Positions 25,790-38,250 of a stretch of DNA of 64,000 bases are shown piece by piece; positions within the stretch are counted from its first letter, which is position 1, and every line of letters starts with the position of its first letter. The notes under the pieces were generated by a model. The model was given only the letters and a program-made list of their open reading frames with translations. It had not been told where the DNA came from and did not search any database. Source of the stretch: Himantopus leucocephalus (taxonomy: Eukaryota; Chordata; Aves; Charadriiformes; Recurvirostridae). Location of the stretch: positions 2,047,941-2,111,940 of the forward strand of contig RSEF01000014.1 of NCBI GenBank assembly GCA_003993805.1. Direction: 5' to 3'. Made by a program: the position numbers and the translations under genes.

Positions 25790-26190
25790 GCATTGCCGTA
25801 GGTGCAAGTACCTGGCGGCGAGGGGCCGAACGCCACGGGGCCGAACGCTGGGGACCCTGCACAGACCCACCTCCAGCACGTCCCAGCTGGTGTCCCTGAC
25901 GCGGGAGGCCCTGTGCCTCGCACGGGCTCTGCTCCTCTCCTGGCCACAGCCCGCAGAGGAGATGTCCCTGTTGTCCTCCGAGCTGGGTGCGAGGCCGAAT
26001 ACATCCGCGCACTAGCGAGATCAACGGTGGTGAACTGTGGAACTGGAGCTCCAGTCACCTCAGAGGTCCCAGTGGGCTGGTCGCAGCCCACGGCAGAGAG
26101 GGCAAGCTCTCCCCGGGCTGTGCGCAAACGAGGGACCTGCCACTGGAAGGAGCCTGCACCGAGAGCTGCCAAGTTGACTCCACGGCACAA
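25790..26190. promoter_or_regulatory. GC-rich, CpG-enriched block
   Basis: GC-rich with many CpG and a short internal repeat (ggggccgaacgc twice, 25821-25850). Long open frames exist on both strands at once (139 codons plus, 180 codons minus), which is expected where stops are rare. The proteins are alanine, proline, arginine and glycine-rich without a recognisable domain. A regulatory CpG island is the more economical reading. Confidence 0.35.
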
Positions 26191-26689
26191 GAAGTGCGTT
26201 GTGTCTAGATTTAAGGTTTAATCTCCAAGTCGTACCAATTTCTCAACATCTCTTTCTGGTTGCCCACCTCTGAGCTTCCCACGGACAGACTGTGTTTTGG
26301 GGAAGACCAGAATGAAGGCAGCCGGGTTATTTACCACCCAGGTCACGGTCACCGGGAGCCTCTCACAGGACTTCACCAAGAGCGGCCTGAACAGCGAAGG
26401 CCCGAGGAAAAGGGATTGTTGGGGTGTGCACGCGAGTAAGTACGTAATTCTGCCAGTTTGGCATTGTGTGGTGCGCCAAAGGCCTGAGGAGGAGGAACGG
26501 GGCAGCCACCAGAACCGCAAGCCTAAATGACAAGAAGTACGCTGGAAAGCGGGAAAAATTCTACAGTTTCAAGTGTCAAATTCCCAGTAGGTTTCAGAGG
26601 CAAACAGAGCTCCCGAGGAAAGCCCAGAGCTGCGTGCGGGTAACCCCCCCCAACAGAGCCCTTCAATTCACTCCCCAGCCTTTACTTGC

Positions 26690-27250
26690 CATGACATTCT
26701 TGTAATTTTCATAATTTCAAGGTAGCTGCATAATTTTGCATACATTTAAAGTAAGTGGTTAATCATCATTAATTCCACTGGTATCCTCTGTGCTAACAGT
26801 AACCATTATTAACCTATTTGACAATATTGTGGATTCCTTTGGCATTAATGTGATTGTAATATGTAAATCCATAAGAATTCAATTGTAAATTATCATTATT
26901 CAATGTACTTAGCTTCAATGCATAATTCTGCAATTTGTGCAGAAGGAAATTACATGCTGACTCACGAGACATAACTTTTCAGGGCTTCATAAGACCAAAT
27001 GTGAACAATTTGTACCTATAATTACATTAAGATGTAAGTGAAATATATAATGCAGCTACACCACATTAAAGGAAATATACTGCTTACATCCTTAGCCATG
27101 TTGCTTAAAGGAAAATGTTTCATATTAAACTAGCTATTTGCATCAACTACTAGCATAACATAGATTTACTTAAAAGCTAGCAGTATGCCAGCAGTAGTAA
27201 AAGCCTCCATCTAAAGTATATTAAAGAGGTAGTTTTGACAATTTGAGTTT
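26690..27250. promoter_or_regulatory. AT-rich candidate conserved non-coding element
   Basis: Over 550 bases with no open frame of at least 60 codons, no simple repeat and a very high density of TAAT/ATTA cores. These include ttaatcatcattaatt (26759-26774), cattattaacc, ggcattaatgtgattgtaat, and aattatcattattcaatg. CAATTTG and ACAATATTG-type SOX-like strings also occur. Its sharp boundary with GC-rich DNA on the left and its complexity suggest purifying selection rather than decay. The motifs are seen; enhancer function is inferred. Confidence 0.35.
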
Positions 27251-27289
27251 TAAACGTGTTACTTTTGAGTCTAACGTAAAAGCCCTCAA

Positions 27290-27545
27290 GGGCCAGTTGC
27301 AGAGGCAGTAGCTGCCTTCAGGGCCCGCTGGACGATACCCTGGCAAAACCCTGACCTTTTCACAGACGGCACGTCTTCATAAAGTCCCAGGGGCTTCAGA
27401 GGACTTGGGCCAGGACCCAGAAGGAGAAGAACAATTTGAACTCGCTCCCAGCCTGGAGCGGAATAAGAACCTGGGTCTCGGATCTATGCCCTACTCACCT
27501 AAGGACTGAGCCAATTATGTCTACGGGCTTCGCATGAAGCTACTG
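27290..27545. repeat. Possible ancient SINE-like relic, family unassigned
   Basis: The segment around 27467-27520 reads aacctgggtctcggatc and then gccctactcacctaaggac. This recalls the amniote repeat motif AACCTGGGTCTCC...GTGAGTGCCCTAACCACT, found in old tRNA-related repeats of reptiles and birds. The rest of the segment is GC-richer than its surroundings. I cannot assign a family, and the match is short. Confidence 0.22.
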
Positions 27546-28255
27546 GAAGAAGTCAGACAATACATGGCATCAAAACATCAATCGTGTCCAACCAAGATTT
27601 CATCCTCAAAGAGCAAACAGAGCTCTGAGAAACAATCAGAATTTTATCCGCACACTTTAAAGGGAATGATCTTTTAGAGATATTCACCTGAGTAATTTCA
27701 TTGGTCTTTCAATTCAATGGAATTGCTCACATATACGTTGGAGGTTTGCAGGTTCGGAGTCAGTAAAAACCTGTGTATCAATGAAGTTTGGACAAGAATT
27801 CAAGAAATACAAATTTTTGCTCCAGACTGGGTAGCAGCATAAAATCGGGCAGAAAATTTCATGAGATGAGACTTTTATGATCTGCTCACTTCAGACACAA
27901 GTATTACAAGAACAATCTGTGATTATGAAGACCAGAGCTGTGAACTGAATATTCTGCTCTTTTGGGCACTAGGTCCATCTGAAATTCTAGAAATTGAGAA
28001 AACATGAAGGAAGAGATTCTTGAACTTAGAGACGGAGGATTTTTAGGGCCAACTCATGAACCCGTCCCACATGGAAGTTAAATTTGCATCTGTTAATAAC
28101 CAATTTTCACAAGGTAGAGTTGGGTTTGTAAGTCCAATACTTTCATCTTTAAGCCACTAAGGACTGAAGCCTGGTCAGGTTCCCAACAGAAAAACCACCA
28201 TGTCTCCTTAGCTAGTAATGTCACTTTAGTAATTTCTTCCTCTTCCAGCATTATT
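27546..28255. other. Unique non-coding sequence, no gene recognised
   Basis: AT-rich sequence with stop codons in all frames; no open frame above 60 codons and no recognisable repeat. Confidence 0.6.
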
Positions 28256-28287
28256 CAGTTTCTCATGGTGGTTTCTCAAGCTCTCAG
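28256..28287 (+). repeat. Copy 1 of a 32-base direct repeat
   Basis: It shares 31 of 32 bases with 29062-29093, including the core ctcatggtggtttctcaag. The single difference is t versus c at the fourth base. The pair lies 806 bases apart. No obvious element boundary is visible at either copy. Confidence 0.85.
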
Positions 28288-29061
28288 CAATAACATTACT
28301 GAATAAGATGGGGCACACGAACAAGTGGTGCATCTTCCTTGAGAACAGAGGCAGCAGCCCCTTACTGTCAGGGCGGCTTTAGCACCTTCCCTCGTTAGGG
28401 GAACAGTGGGCCAGCCAGAAATAAGCTGAGTATTTCTTAATACGAGAAAGGACAAAGCATGAATGTCAATTAAATCTTGTAGAAAGAAATCTATCCATTT
28501 CTATGAGCGCTGGACCACATTCATAGTATTTGAGGGCCCAAATAGCAGCAGGTGAAAAGCAAAGAAGTGATTGACAGGTCCTTCCATACATCTACTGGCA
28601 TTTTACCGACTAGTAAAACTACCCCTTTGCTCCTTCATTTGAGCTGTGTTCTGTTCTTTTTCTGAACAAAAGGGAGAATTCAAGAATACATCCTCCTGAT
28701 AATAACAGAAGGATTGAACAAAATCTCTCCTGAATTTGAAGAGGTGCAGGACAACTGCACCTCATAACCGATACGGAGTAAAGCATTCTTCACCTTCCAA
28801 AAAAAGTTACTTTTGACACATTCTCCATCCAGAAAAGTAGACCAAATTCACTTAAAATTGCTGAAATACTAAAGTTGTTTTCTGGCTCAAAACATCTTTT
28901 CACTCTGATATGTTAGTGCAAAACTAAAAATAATTTTTAAAAGGAGCAAAGACATTAAAAAAAGAAACCAACGCACAAACTTGAAATACTTTTGAAAAAC
29001 CCTCCATCTGGCATGACCAGAAAGCTTTCCCCTGCAGTTCAGTTAACCCAGTTTGTGATAT
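28288..29061. other. Interval between the two direct repeats
   Basis: No long open frame. It contains a 33-codon open stretch (about 28668-28766) and a perfect 9-base hairpin. The interval could be a mobile element or a spacer between two members of a dispersed repeat. I recognise no terminal repeats, poly(A) tail or transposase, so its nature is open. Confidence 0.4.
28741..28763. other. Perfect 9-base inverted repeat
   Basis: The arms gaggtgcag and ctgcacctc flank the loop gacaa. There is no following T run, so it is not a terminator-like site. The arms do not extend further, which is too short for a microRNA precursor. Confidence 0.6.
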
Positions 29062-29093
29062 CAGCTTCTCATGGTGGTTTCTCAAGCTCTCAG
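29062..29093 (+). repeat. Copy 2 of a 32-base direct repeat
   Basis: Matches 28256-28287 at 31 of 32 positions. Downstream sequence diverges at once (tggaagaaa versus caataacat), so the shared segment is sharply bounded. Confidence 0.85.
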
Positions 29094-32000
29094 TGGAAGA
29101 AAAAGTCAGCTTTCAGTACGCTGCCGCTGCACTAGGTCTGAAAGGTTTAGAGAGGACTTCCTCAAACCACTGGTGAGGTCCATGAGCATTTGGACAGTCA
29201 CTGCTATACCATTACATCCACCAGCACAGGCTGGGGAAACCCAAGAACGAGCGGCACAGCGCGGCATCGCCGCGCACCATGGAGGCCAGTCCTGCAGCGC
29301 TGAACAACATCGCGACTCTGGCTCCTCCCATCCTGCTGCTGGCATTGCCTGCGCGTGGATCAATACCTGCATCCCCAGGTGACACAAACCCACCTTCTAC
29401 CTTCCTGTCCCCGCATCCAACCCAGTGATCACGAGAGCAGGGGCTAAGTGATCTCATTACCCAAATAGGATAAAATTATGTTCAGTACATTCCTAAGTTA
29501 ATCCGGCGTTTCAGGGTAGCATTACTTGCGCTGCAGCAGATATTCGGCACCCTTACATCTATCAATACAATTGTAATGAATGTTAATATGTACTTTGCCT
29601 TTTCTGCAGCAATCTTCTGCTTTGCTCTGCTCTCTTCTCTTTTCATTTAATGACTGCAGAGACCTCAGGTGTTCTTCAACCTTTATAGTCAACAAAGCAC
29701 CAAGTCCACAATTGGCTCAAAACCCTTCTGTTCTGCCTGCAGCTACAGCTGCCAAGTGAGATTTTTGTCATTTTGGACTCAAGTTTTTTTGAATTATTGA
29801 TGGAAAAGACAGTCATACAATATTTAGTAGATTTAGCTACCTCCAGACTATGGGAAGTTTTAATCCTTCCTCCTCCATTTATAGCACGCAGACGCACACA
29901 CACAAGAAAAACTGAGCAGCTTAATATTTCTTTAGCTTCAAACTGCGTCTATTAGTTGGCATTGCCGCAGTCTCACAGTGAGAGGATAGAGCTGTACGAC
30001 ACAGCTTCTTTAGGGAAAAATTGTGCTGGACCGTGCTACCTACAGAACAAAACATTTGACATGTCTAAGAAATAGAAGGGCGAGGAATTCCTCATCGAGA
30101 GAGCAGGGAGGATGACGCGTGGGCTTCTGTGATTCTGCTGATCACCCTGTGGTATGACACTGCTGTAGCTGAAGGACTGCAGGACCGAGAGCAGCATCAC
30201 CCCCCGTGCAGTGCAAAAGGGAAAGTGTTAACGAACTGCCCAGCGAGTTCTCTGCAAGTATGTTAGAAAACTGGGAACAGAATAAGGCTGAGTTGTAGAT
30301 TATTCAGTGCACACACATTTTGCCAAAGGGAATAACCCCCCAAAGAAGTAGCGGCTCTTTTGGTTTTCCCTTCGATAGCCTCATTGGGACGCTTTTAACA
30401 TTGACTCCCTCCCCCCTCCAAGAAACTGTGCAAAAATGGAGTGACGACGGCCTCTGGAGCCTGTTCCCGCTGGCGCTGAGGGCAAGCCCTACGTCACGTG
30501 CTCGTGCCGACGGTTCTACAAAAAGGATCAGCCAGTGTTAAATACTGATCACTGTGTAAACCCGAAAAAATGTTAACTTCCATAAGAAGCAGAGAGAGCA
30601 GTGTTCATTTCTTCTACCCTATTAGATTGCCCTTTCAACTTGCAGAACTTTGATTCGCTGTTTATCTTTCTGGCTTGGCAGAAGCCTTCCTTTCCAGTTG
30701 CCTGGGAGAAGGACATGTCACAAATGATCCTTAGCTTTTTTTTTCAGTCTTTGTCCATTCTTATTGTAAGTATTCTTGAAAAGAAAAAGAAAATAAAAAG
30801 CCAGCACTCTGAAGTTGATAGAACTTTCAGCGCGATCCTGCAGGGCCTGGCAGCACCCACTGTAGCTCTCGGGCCCACGAACGATCCGGCTCAGTCCAGG
30901 ACCACTGCCCTCAAATCTCCCTCCAAGGTTAGGACTGCTCTGTTTTAAAAGGGCTGGATTTGATCATCTGAAATGGGCCAGCAAGCTATTGTCAGAGACG
31001 AGAACCCTTCCCTACCCCTGCAAATCCGTAAAGTCCCTTTCGACAGCAGCGATGGTGGCCAGAGACCTTATCTCCTCCCAAACGCCTGCTGGAGGAGACT
31101 CCGCTGGAAGGGTGGTTGAGCCTTAAAAGGTGAGGGAGAGGTACAAGTGAGAAAACACCGAGGGCCTGCTGCTAGAAGACAGGACCTGCTTTTGAACAAG
31201 AGGGAGACAAATAATCATCTGCACCAGATTCATAACAAAAGGACATTCCAGGGTGGCTCGCCTCTGGCAATGCCAATCTAACTGGAGTAAAGGAAACAGA
31301 AGGGCTGAATATGATGACCAAAAAAACAAAGCGTGGAAAAAGTTAAAGGAGAAATCAAATTAATTTGTTTTACAGCTCTGCCAGGCTGAATTCAGCTATG
31401 ACTGTATACTTCTGGAAATGAAAGACAATGTAAAGGAAAAGGAAAGAAAGCGGGCTAATATAATTCATGCGTTCACATGAATTAAATTGCTTTAGTAGTT
31501 CTTCGCTTCATTGAAACCAGTTGGACGTATGTCCTTGCTGAAGTAAGCAGAGTCCAGCTGAACTCAGACTGCTTTCCCTGTGGTTCAAACACGCATAATA
31601 CGTGTGCCTCTGACAGCTTCTCCGCGTCGCAGAACTGTGTGTCCTCATTTATTAGGACACAGAGGTTTGAGCTGGGACTGGGAGTCAAAAGCCACAGGGT
31701 CTATGGCTAATTACCCTGTTAAAACAGGCCCAAGAGCCCAAAGGAAGATTAACTTCTCTGCTTGAAATGAAGATCTGCTTGTAATTATCTTCAGCGTTGT
31801 TTCCTACTTCACTTGTTCATCTCCCAGTATATTTTCAATTACATCCAAGAACTACAATAAAACAGCATTTTATTGCTAAGCCAAGCACTCCAAAATTAAG
31901 AATTGCCAGAATTAGAACTGCCCATGCAACTTCAATTTGGCCCCACTGTACATATGCATGGGTTTAATTACATGATCACACAATATTTTATCCACAGGAC

Positions 32001-34445
32001 CCTTGATTAATTTCAATTCTGAACACGCTGCTGGGAGCTTCAGGGCTATTAGAAAAAAAAAAAAATCTTAGTTTTTAAAAACCAGCTCATCCACAGTTCT
32101 GAAAACCAACAAAAATATTTCAAGATAGTATCTAACCTCATGTTTCTATAGATTTGGGGAAAGAAGTGCAGCAGCTGTGACTGACACAAGGTGGTGACCC
32201 ACCAACAGGAAAGAGTGGTTAGAACAGGTAATTCATACTGTTCTGCCACGTATCTACAGACTACACAGCATCGCTTGATGAAGAACCATCACGTGACAAC
32301 TCAGGAACTGAACTCTCCTCTTCGTCCCCCACCCCAGGGAAGGGTTCCCCTGGAGCCACCCACACACCAAGCTAGAGAACACCTTTTCCTAACGCTACCC
32401 CTGCAATTGCTTCAACTCAGCACCAGTGGCTGAGCACGCCGTCCTCACGCACGCCTTGTTACCAGCTCTTGGCAGACAATCTGCAAGTTCCTCCTGCTCA
32501 GGAGCCAGAACCTGGAGTGGTTTTGCAGACTACCTCAAAGAGGGATGGAAGTGGGTCAGTCTGTGATATTATGCCAAAAAGCCCTTTAAGCAATGAGACG
32601 AACACTTCTGGTATGCCACCACCACACTGTGGTTTCTAACAACGCATCTGTTGCCTACTGCAGGCTCAAGTGAGTTCCCTCTGCGTACGAGCGCTCAGCA
32701 ATGCCCAAAGCTGTACTCAGCAGCGTGTCATCCCCCCTTCGGGGCAGTAGCTCTGGCCACTCACCACACTAAGCGCATCCCCGTGGCCTCTCATCACCTC
32801 AGAGAGGGGTCAGACACAGCCACCTGGGACGGAGGAGGGAGACACGCTCTGAACTTCACACTGGCCATCTAGCTTCTGACCTCCGCAGTGGGGCAACTTT
32901 AGAGTGAAACCCTCACTACCTCAAAGCCAGTAGGCGTGAATGCTTCAGACGCTCCTTGGCAGTTGTTCTGGTACACTCCTAAGTACAGGCAGGGCAGGAC
33001 AGTACTGGTTTGGCTGCGTTCAGGCACAGCGCATGGAGGAAGAAGCTGCGGAATTCAACGTAACCCCAAAAGCTGATTTATCAGCACAGGCTTTCAATAG
33101 ATACCTATAGGTAACAACGTTTGGGTTTTGTATAACTCACAGGTCTTACACAAGAGGGCCTGACATTCTGGATGTATGGAGGATGCACAAATTGGCAGGT
33201 TAAACTATCGCTTCCCCACCTTGCTTAAGGGGAGAAATGCCAGGTTTTGTCTCAGAGCGCGACAAGTGACGACACACTGTATTATATACAGTGCTCAGGA
33301 GCCTGCAGGTCACACTCGTTCTGACAACCAAATGCATGGAAAAAAGTTATTTTCCAAGTTCAGCTGCATACCAAAACAGCAAGGCAGGGTGGGCAAGCAA
33401 TGCCGCTCACTCTTCTGGGCGGAGGCACAAGTATGACTCAGAAAATCCCATCCGACTTCTACTCCTCCCCACAGTCCTCGTCCCTCCAGCGCACTCCTGG
33501 GCAATACCAACACTAAGCCAAAGGTGATGGGAGGAGGGCTCACTGCAGACTGCGGTACCCCTGCGGGACAAGAGCTGGCTCCCTGGGTAGGCTGCTAGCT
33601 TGCCATTACACCCTCCCTTCTCATCCCCTTCTCTCACCATGCAACACAAATTCAAGCCTGGGCTGGGGCTGGCCTGAGAAGAGAAGTTCGGCTCCTTCAG
33701 GAAATTAAAAAGGCAGCAGAGAGCAAGGAGTGCGAGGGAAGGGTTGTGGTTGTACCCAAAGCAGTGACCTTACGAGGGCAAAAAGCAAAGCACTGAGGAT
33801 GTTCGGGGCCCTCCCCGTAGAGTGAAAGGGCTTTGAGGCAGAGAGGCTGATGGACACCTGTGCCGAACCTCTGAAAGGACTAAAGCCTTAGAAAAAAGGA
33901 GAAAGCATTGGCATGACCACAAACTGCAAAACCCTCGGCTGCCTTGTGCTGTACTGACCAAAACACCACTCGGGTTAGTCCGATTAAGTAATAAGTTTTT
34001 AAACCATAACCATTCAATGCTTCTTCTCCTTTTTAAGCCAGCACGTGCATTCATTGTAGCAGCACACCCATCAGAACCAAACTGCATATACACCATCTTT
34101 TGTTTTCCATGGGGATGTGGCACAAAGACTTGGAGAGCGTGTATAAACGACAATAAAGCCTTGAATGCAAGTCTCTCATCTAGAAGTAATCCAAATGCCA
34201 GCTGGATCATCTACCACTGGCCACAACAATTTTCTCGTTCAACTGCAAAGGAGTCCACGCTGTTCTCTCTTCTGAAATAACTCTTAGGCAGATATTTATA
34301 ACCCGTGGTATACGGTCTACGTGCCTGGGAGCTTTGCAGTTTGTTTTACTAGCATTGTTAAATACAGTTTTCTCTGTTCATAAAACATCTAAAATAGATT
34401 CTCAGAACTGTAAGTAAAGATAGTAGAACTTCACCTTCTTTTCAG
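29094..34445. other. Unique non-coding sequence, no gene recognised
   Basis: A small CpG-containing patch at 29220-29370 carries overlapping open frames on both strands. The rest is mixed sequence with short unrelated frames, such as the 115-codon 30601-30948 and the minus-strand 146-codon 33770-34210, neither resembling a known family. A-runs occur at 32051-32065. Confidence 0.55.
31780..32035. promoter_or_regulatory. AT-rich candidate regulatory block
   Basis: Non-repetitive AT-rich sequence with gggtttaattacatgatcac, acatatgcatgg and cttgattaatttcaattc strings (TAATTA, ATGCAT and ATTAAT cores) and no open frame. It resembles developmental enhancer composition. The support is motif density only. 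Confidence 0.25.
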
Positions 34446-34661
34446 CCCACAAACCACTTGTTTGCACTTTATGCAGAGGAACGCAAGAGATGTACCATAA
34501 CAACAAACAGCAAAATTATACAGGAATTGCAACAAGGAACATCAAGAGCAGCTGTTGCTAATGATATAGGAATAGAAAGTTTTCCTAAGATAATATTTAT
34601 ATTTCTCTTACAAAATAACAAAAAAAACCCAAAACAATTCTACAGTGGTTTAAGTATGTAA
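34446..34661 (+). pseudogene. Possible CENP-B/pogo-like helix-turn-helix fragment
   Basis: In the frame of 34458 the translation runs KIIQELQQGTSRAAVANDI at 34512-34568. This fits the N-terminal DNA-binding helix-turn-helix of CENP-B, Tigger and other pogo-family transposases, which has the form K-x-I-I-x-x-L-E-x-G-x-S-x-x-x-V-A-x-x-x-G-I, and it is preceded by a basic ERKR segment. After GIESF the similarity stops and the frame becomes isoleucine and lysine-rich until a stop at 34661. There is no ATG start, and no DDE catalytic domain follows. A polypyrimidine stretch and CAG (34443-34445) just before it resemble a splice acceptor. It is probably a transposon remnant; chance similarity over about 25 residues cannot be excluded. 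Confidence 0.33.
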
Positions 34662-37600
34662 TTTCAAAAAGAAGTATACAAATAGCTAAAAAAACACACT
34701 GAAAAGGTTGCAATGACACAGATACACAAGCCATGAGAGCTCCATACTTAACCTACACTCAGATGACTTCGGATTCTGTGTTCTAGTTTAGGCATATTAT
34801 AAAATAAATTTCATCCCACAATGCTCAAATAAGACCTCCAAAATTCAGGAGAAAGTAGAAGAAAGGCCAAAACTGAGACTTCCATTTGGATTCAATTCCA
34901 ATTACACTCTTCTGGGCAGTTTCCTCCCTATTATTTTTAATTAGCTCCTCTGACACCATAAATCACACACAATAGTGAGGGTGGTTTGGGATTTTTTTTT
35001 TCTTTTCTAAAAAGTCCTCATTAAAAAACCCACCAAGCATGATGAACACACTCTACTGACAACAACTAAATATCCCCAGGGCTATGAACATTCTTCAGTT
35101 TTAGAAGAACACAGCAGACCAATGGGGACTGAAAAGAAAAAAAAGAATTAAAAAAATAAGTAACTCACAGAAGCAGGGCAACAGATTTCCAGGAACTTGC
35201 AGCCGCTCACCTGTTCCACCCCACGGGGCCGTACTCCAGCCCTGCAGAGAAGGGACTGAGTGGAAACTCCCTTCAGAGCAGCTCTCTGAAAGGAAGCTAG
35301 TCCGTCCAAGACAGCCCTTTGCAGTGATCCCGGTGATGCTGTATTTAGAATTAGCAGTAGTAAATCTATTGCTGTAGCCAATTTGTACAGCAGATAGTTC
35401 CTGGCTAATTAGATTCTGCCGTATCTTCTGCAGCAGCTCCTGTGACAGCATGAGAAATAGCCGTTTGTGTTACTGGAGCACACCACTGCTCTCAAAACCC
35501 ATCGTGCGGACGCAGCGCTGGGGGCTGCGTACGCCACATAAAGACTTTACTTCACGCAACATTTCTAAAGCAAGTCTTTAATGGAGAAAGTACCACCTAA
35601 ATACAGTATTCAGTAGGTTCAAACCACCAGCAAAGGCCTCTGCATTAAAGGCACGGGGGTGGAGGAGCAGCAGCAGCGTTCCAAAGGCTCCATGGGTTTC
35701 AGCCCGCCATTCCCACGCAGAGTAGTGCGGCTCGCCCTGCCGCATTACCCGAACAGCGCTGCTCTGTTCCCGGCGTTCAGAGAGACGACTTCAATACTTC
35801 GCATTGCACAACAGACTTTCCTTTCTTTGATTATTTAGCAAGACAAGAAAGAATATTTTTCAGGCTGGCCAAGCGAGTGCTGATGGGCAATTAAGAGTAC
35901 AGCCGCATTTAAAACAGCAGCTGATTGGGGAGAGAAGGAAGAGGAGGATACACTTCTCAGTATAACTTCTGAACTTTAAGAGATAGAGGCAAGGTGCAAA
36001 AAAAATCACAATAATGTTCTGTAATTATAAAGCTATAACCTATTATATCAGAGTGAGCATCTTTGCTGTATTAGTCTTAATTAATTACACTGCCACAAGA
36101 TGAATAATGTTCAGTTGCGCTCCCTTCACACCTAGCATACAGCAGCTCGAGCGATCACGCGAGGCTCTCATCGAATCAAGACAAAGGTTAGTGCCATCCT
36201 GAGGGAGTTTTGATCACGTTATCCACAGGATAAGTGATTCTGAACTGGCACATGACTTTCCCACATTAGTTTACTGGCTGACTTAAAGTAGATGAATAAA
36301 ATGAATAGTTAAAAAAAGCTAGAGGGAATACTTCAGGTGAAACCATGCCATAGTTTATTTCTAACCAAGCAGTGGCTGCTCAGACAAGGGCTATTTTTCT
36401 CCTCCTTCCCCCGCCACCGGCAAAACCAGAGCTCTGCCCTGCGTTTTGAGTCACGCCACTTATCCTCTGCGGCTTCCAGCAAGTAAAGGTTTTGGGCACT
36501 AAAACAGGAGAAAGATTAGTATTCCTATCATTCGAAAGTTAAGGAGAGCTTAGCAAACGAAAAAGTCCAGAGCATTAACGTAAAAACTTCCCTGGAGGGA
36601 AGAATTCAGAGGGGATATGCTCTGCTTCTCCAAAGACGGCAAGGTTCTTAACCAATAGCCCGATTTCTTTGCTACCTTCAGTCGAAGACAGGATCAGTAT
36701 TACAGCCAGCACTGGATACAGAGTTTTGAGCCTCTAACCAAAGAGCTACAACAAAATTGTTTCCACGGTCTGAGTCACTGGAACCCTCTATATTTGAGGC
36801 ACTCATTATTTTCATAGACTGCAAGACTGGCAGAGCTGGCAGCCCAACTCGCTTGCCATTTTGTTCCTAGAATTAAGTCATCAAATTTACATCACAAAGA
36901 ACAAAAGTGTTTTAATCAGTTTAATTCCTTCCCTCACTCTCTTAAGCAGCAGACACCACGAGAGGCACCCACTGCAGTTCCTTCAATTGTTTGTGAAGGC
37001 TGGAAAGGGGAAAAACATAAATCCACTAATTAACAGAGAAACAGCAATGTGCGGAATCTGGCCTCCCCTGCAACCAACGGGACTTTTGCCAGCCAAGCTC
37101 ACCCGCTGAGCTTAACAATTGTTGTTGGAAAAAATGGGAGTAGCGCCATTAGGCGTTTGGAGTGAGAAACAAAGTCACTTGGCAGTTGATTACAGTGGAA
37201 CAGGATGACAGATCAACGAAAGAGGGGATATTTACCTGGCACACCAAGTTTTGCAACAATAACACTGCCACCGGTGTGAAGGTATAGCAAAGGTTAGTTT
37301 ACCTACATAGTCTTACTGTTTCAGAAGAGACCTGGCAGGAAATCACAGAGTTTAACTGTGGGAGTAAAGCCTTTAGAGAAGCATTTCATCTTGTGGTTTT
37401 TTAGCTTTATATAAAGGGCAGAAGACAAAGAACAGCTACCGATCAAGTCAGGGGTCATCCTGAAGGAAGGCTCCATTCCCCACGCAGGTACCACGGTGTG
37501 AGCAAACTCTCCTTCTCAAACGCTCAACCCCAGCCCCCAGCTGCGCCAGCCCACCCGCCCTCACCCCCTTCCCCTTCGCGGGGTGGGCAGTTACCACCAC

Positions 37601-38250
37601 AGCAGCGCGACTCACTCACCTTCAGCCGACCAACCGCTCCCAGTGTCAGCGTGGCTCTGCGTCCTCCGAGCAGAGAGATGCAGAAGAGCTTTACAAGGAG
37701 ACACACTTCCTCCTTCCTTCCCAAGCAAGCTGTCCCCTTTCTTACCCTCAGCTTTGCAAACCAGCTGCTTATGATCCACTCTGCCGGTTTGAGTACAGCA
37801 CAGATGAGCTCCATCTCAAGGTTACTCCATTCCTCCTTTCTGCCCCACAGCTAGCAGTGACGGGGAGTTAATCCCTACTAGGATGAAGCGGATTTCCACA
37901 CTAAAAAAGGATTTTCCAGTCGGACTGGGTACTGACATCGTGCCTCAGCCCAACACCTCCTGCCGAACACCCAGATTCACCTGCGGCAACAAAAACACAC
38001 CCTCTGCCACTCAGGTGCCCTCTCCACCCTGATGAGAGCTTTTTCCAGGTGACTGCAGACACCTGGTCGGCTCTGCCTGTTCCCAGTGCCCCTGCACAGG
38101 GGCACAACCCCCGCCTGACCTCTCTCGCTAACTGTTACCAACATGGGTCTTCTTCCCACAGCACACTTCTCTTCACCAAGGGAAATTTGGACTTCCCAGG
38201 AACATGTTCTCAGAGCTATAGAAATGAAAACATCTCCACCCCTCCTGCTA
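34662..38250. other. Unique non-coding sequence, no gene recognised
   Basis: AT-rich to 37.4 kb. A motif-rich section at about 36000-36110 (cttaattaattacactg, attataaagctataacc) might be regulatory. From 37500 to 38200 composition is GC-richer and open frames overlap on both strands without recognisable domains. Confidence 0.55.

Noticed and set aside
25648..26221. Long overlapping open frames on both strands (180 and 139 codons)
   Set aside because: Simultaneous openness on opposite strands in GC-rich DNA is expected by composition, and neither product resembles a family.
28668..28766. 33-codon stretch resembling a von Willebrand A strand (EYILLIITEG)
   Set aside because: Bounded by stops, no neighbouring A-domain motifs, and short enough to be chance.
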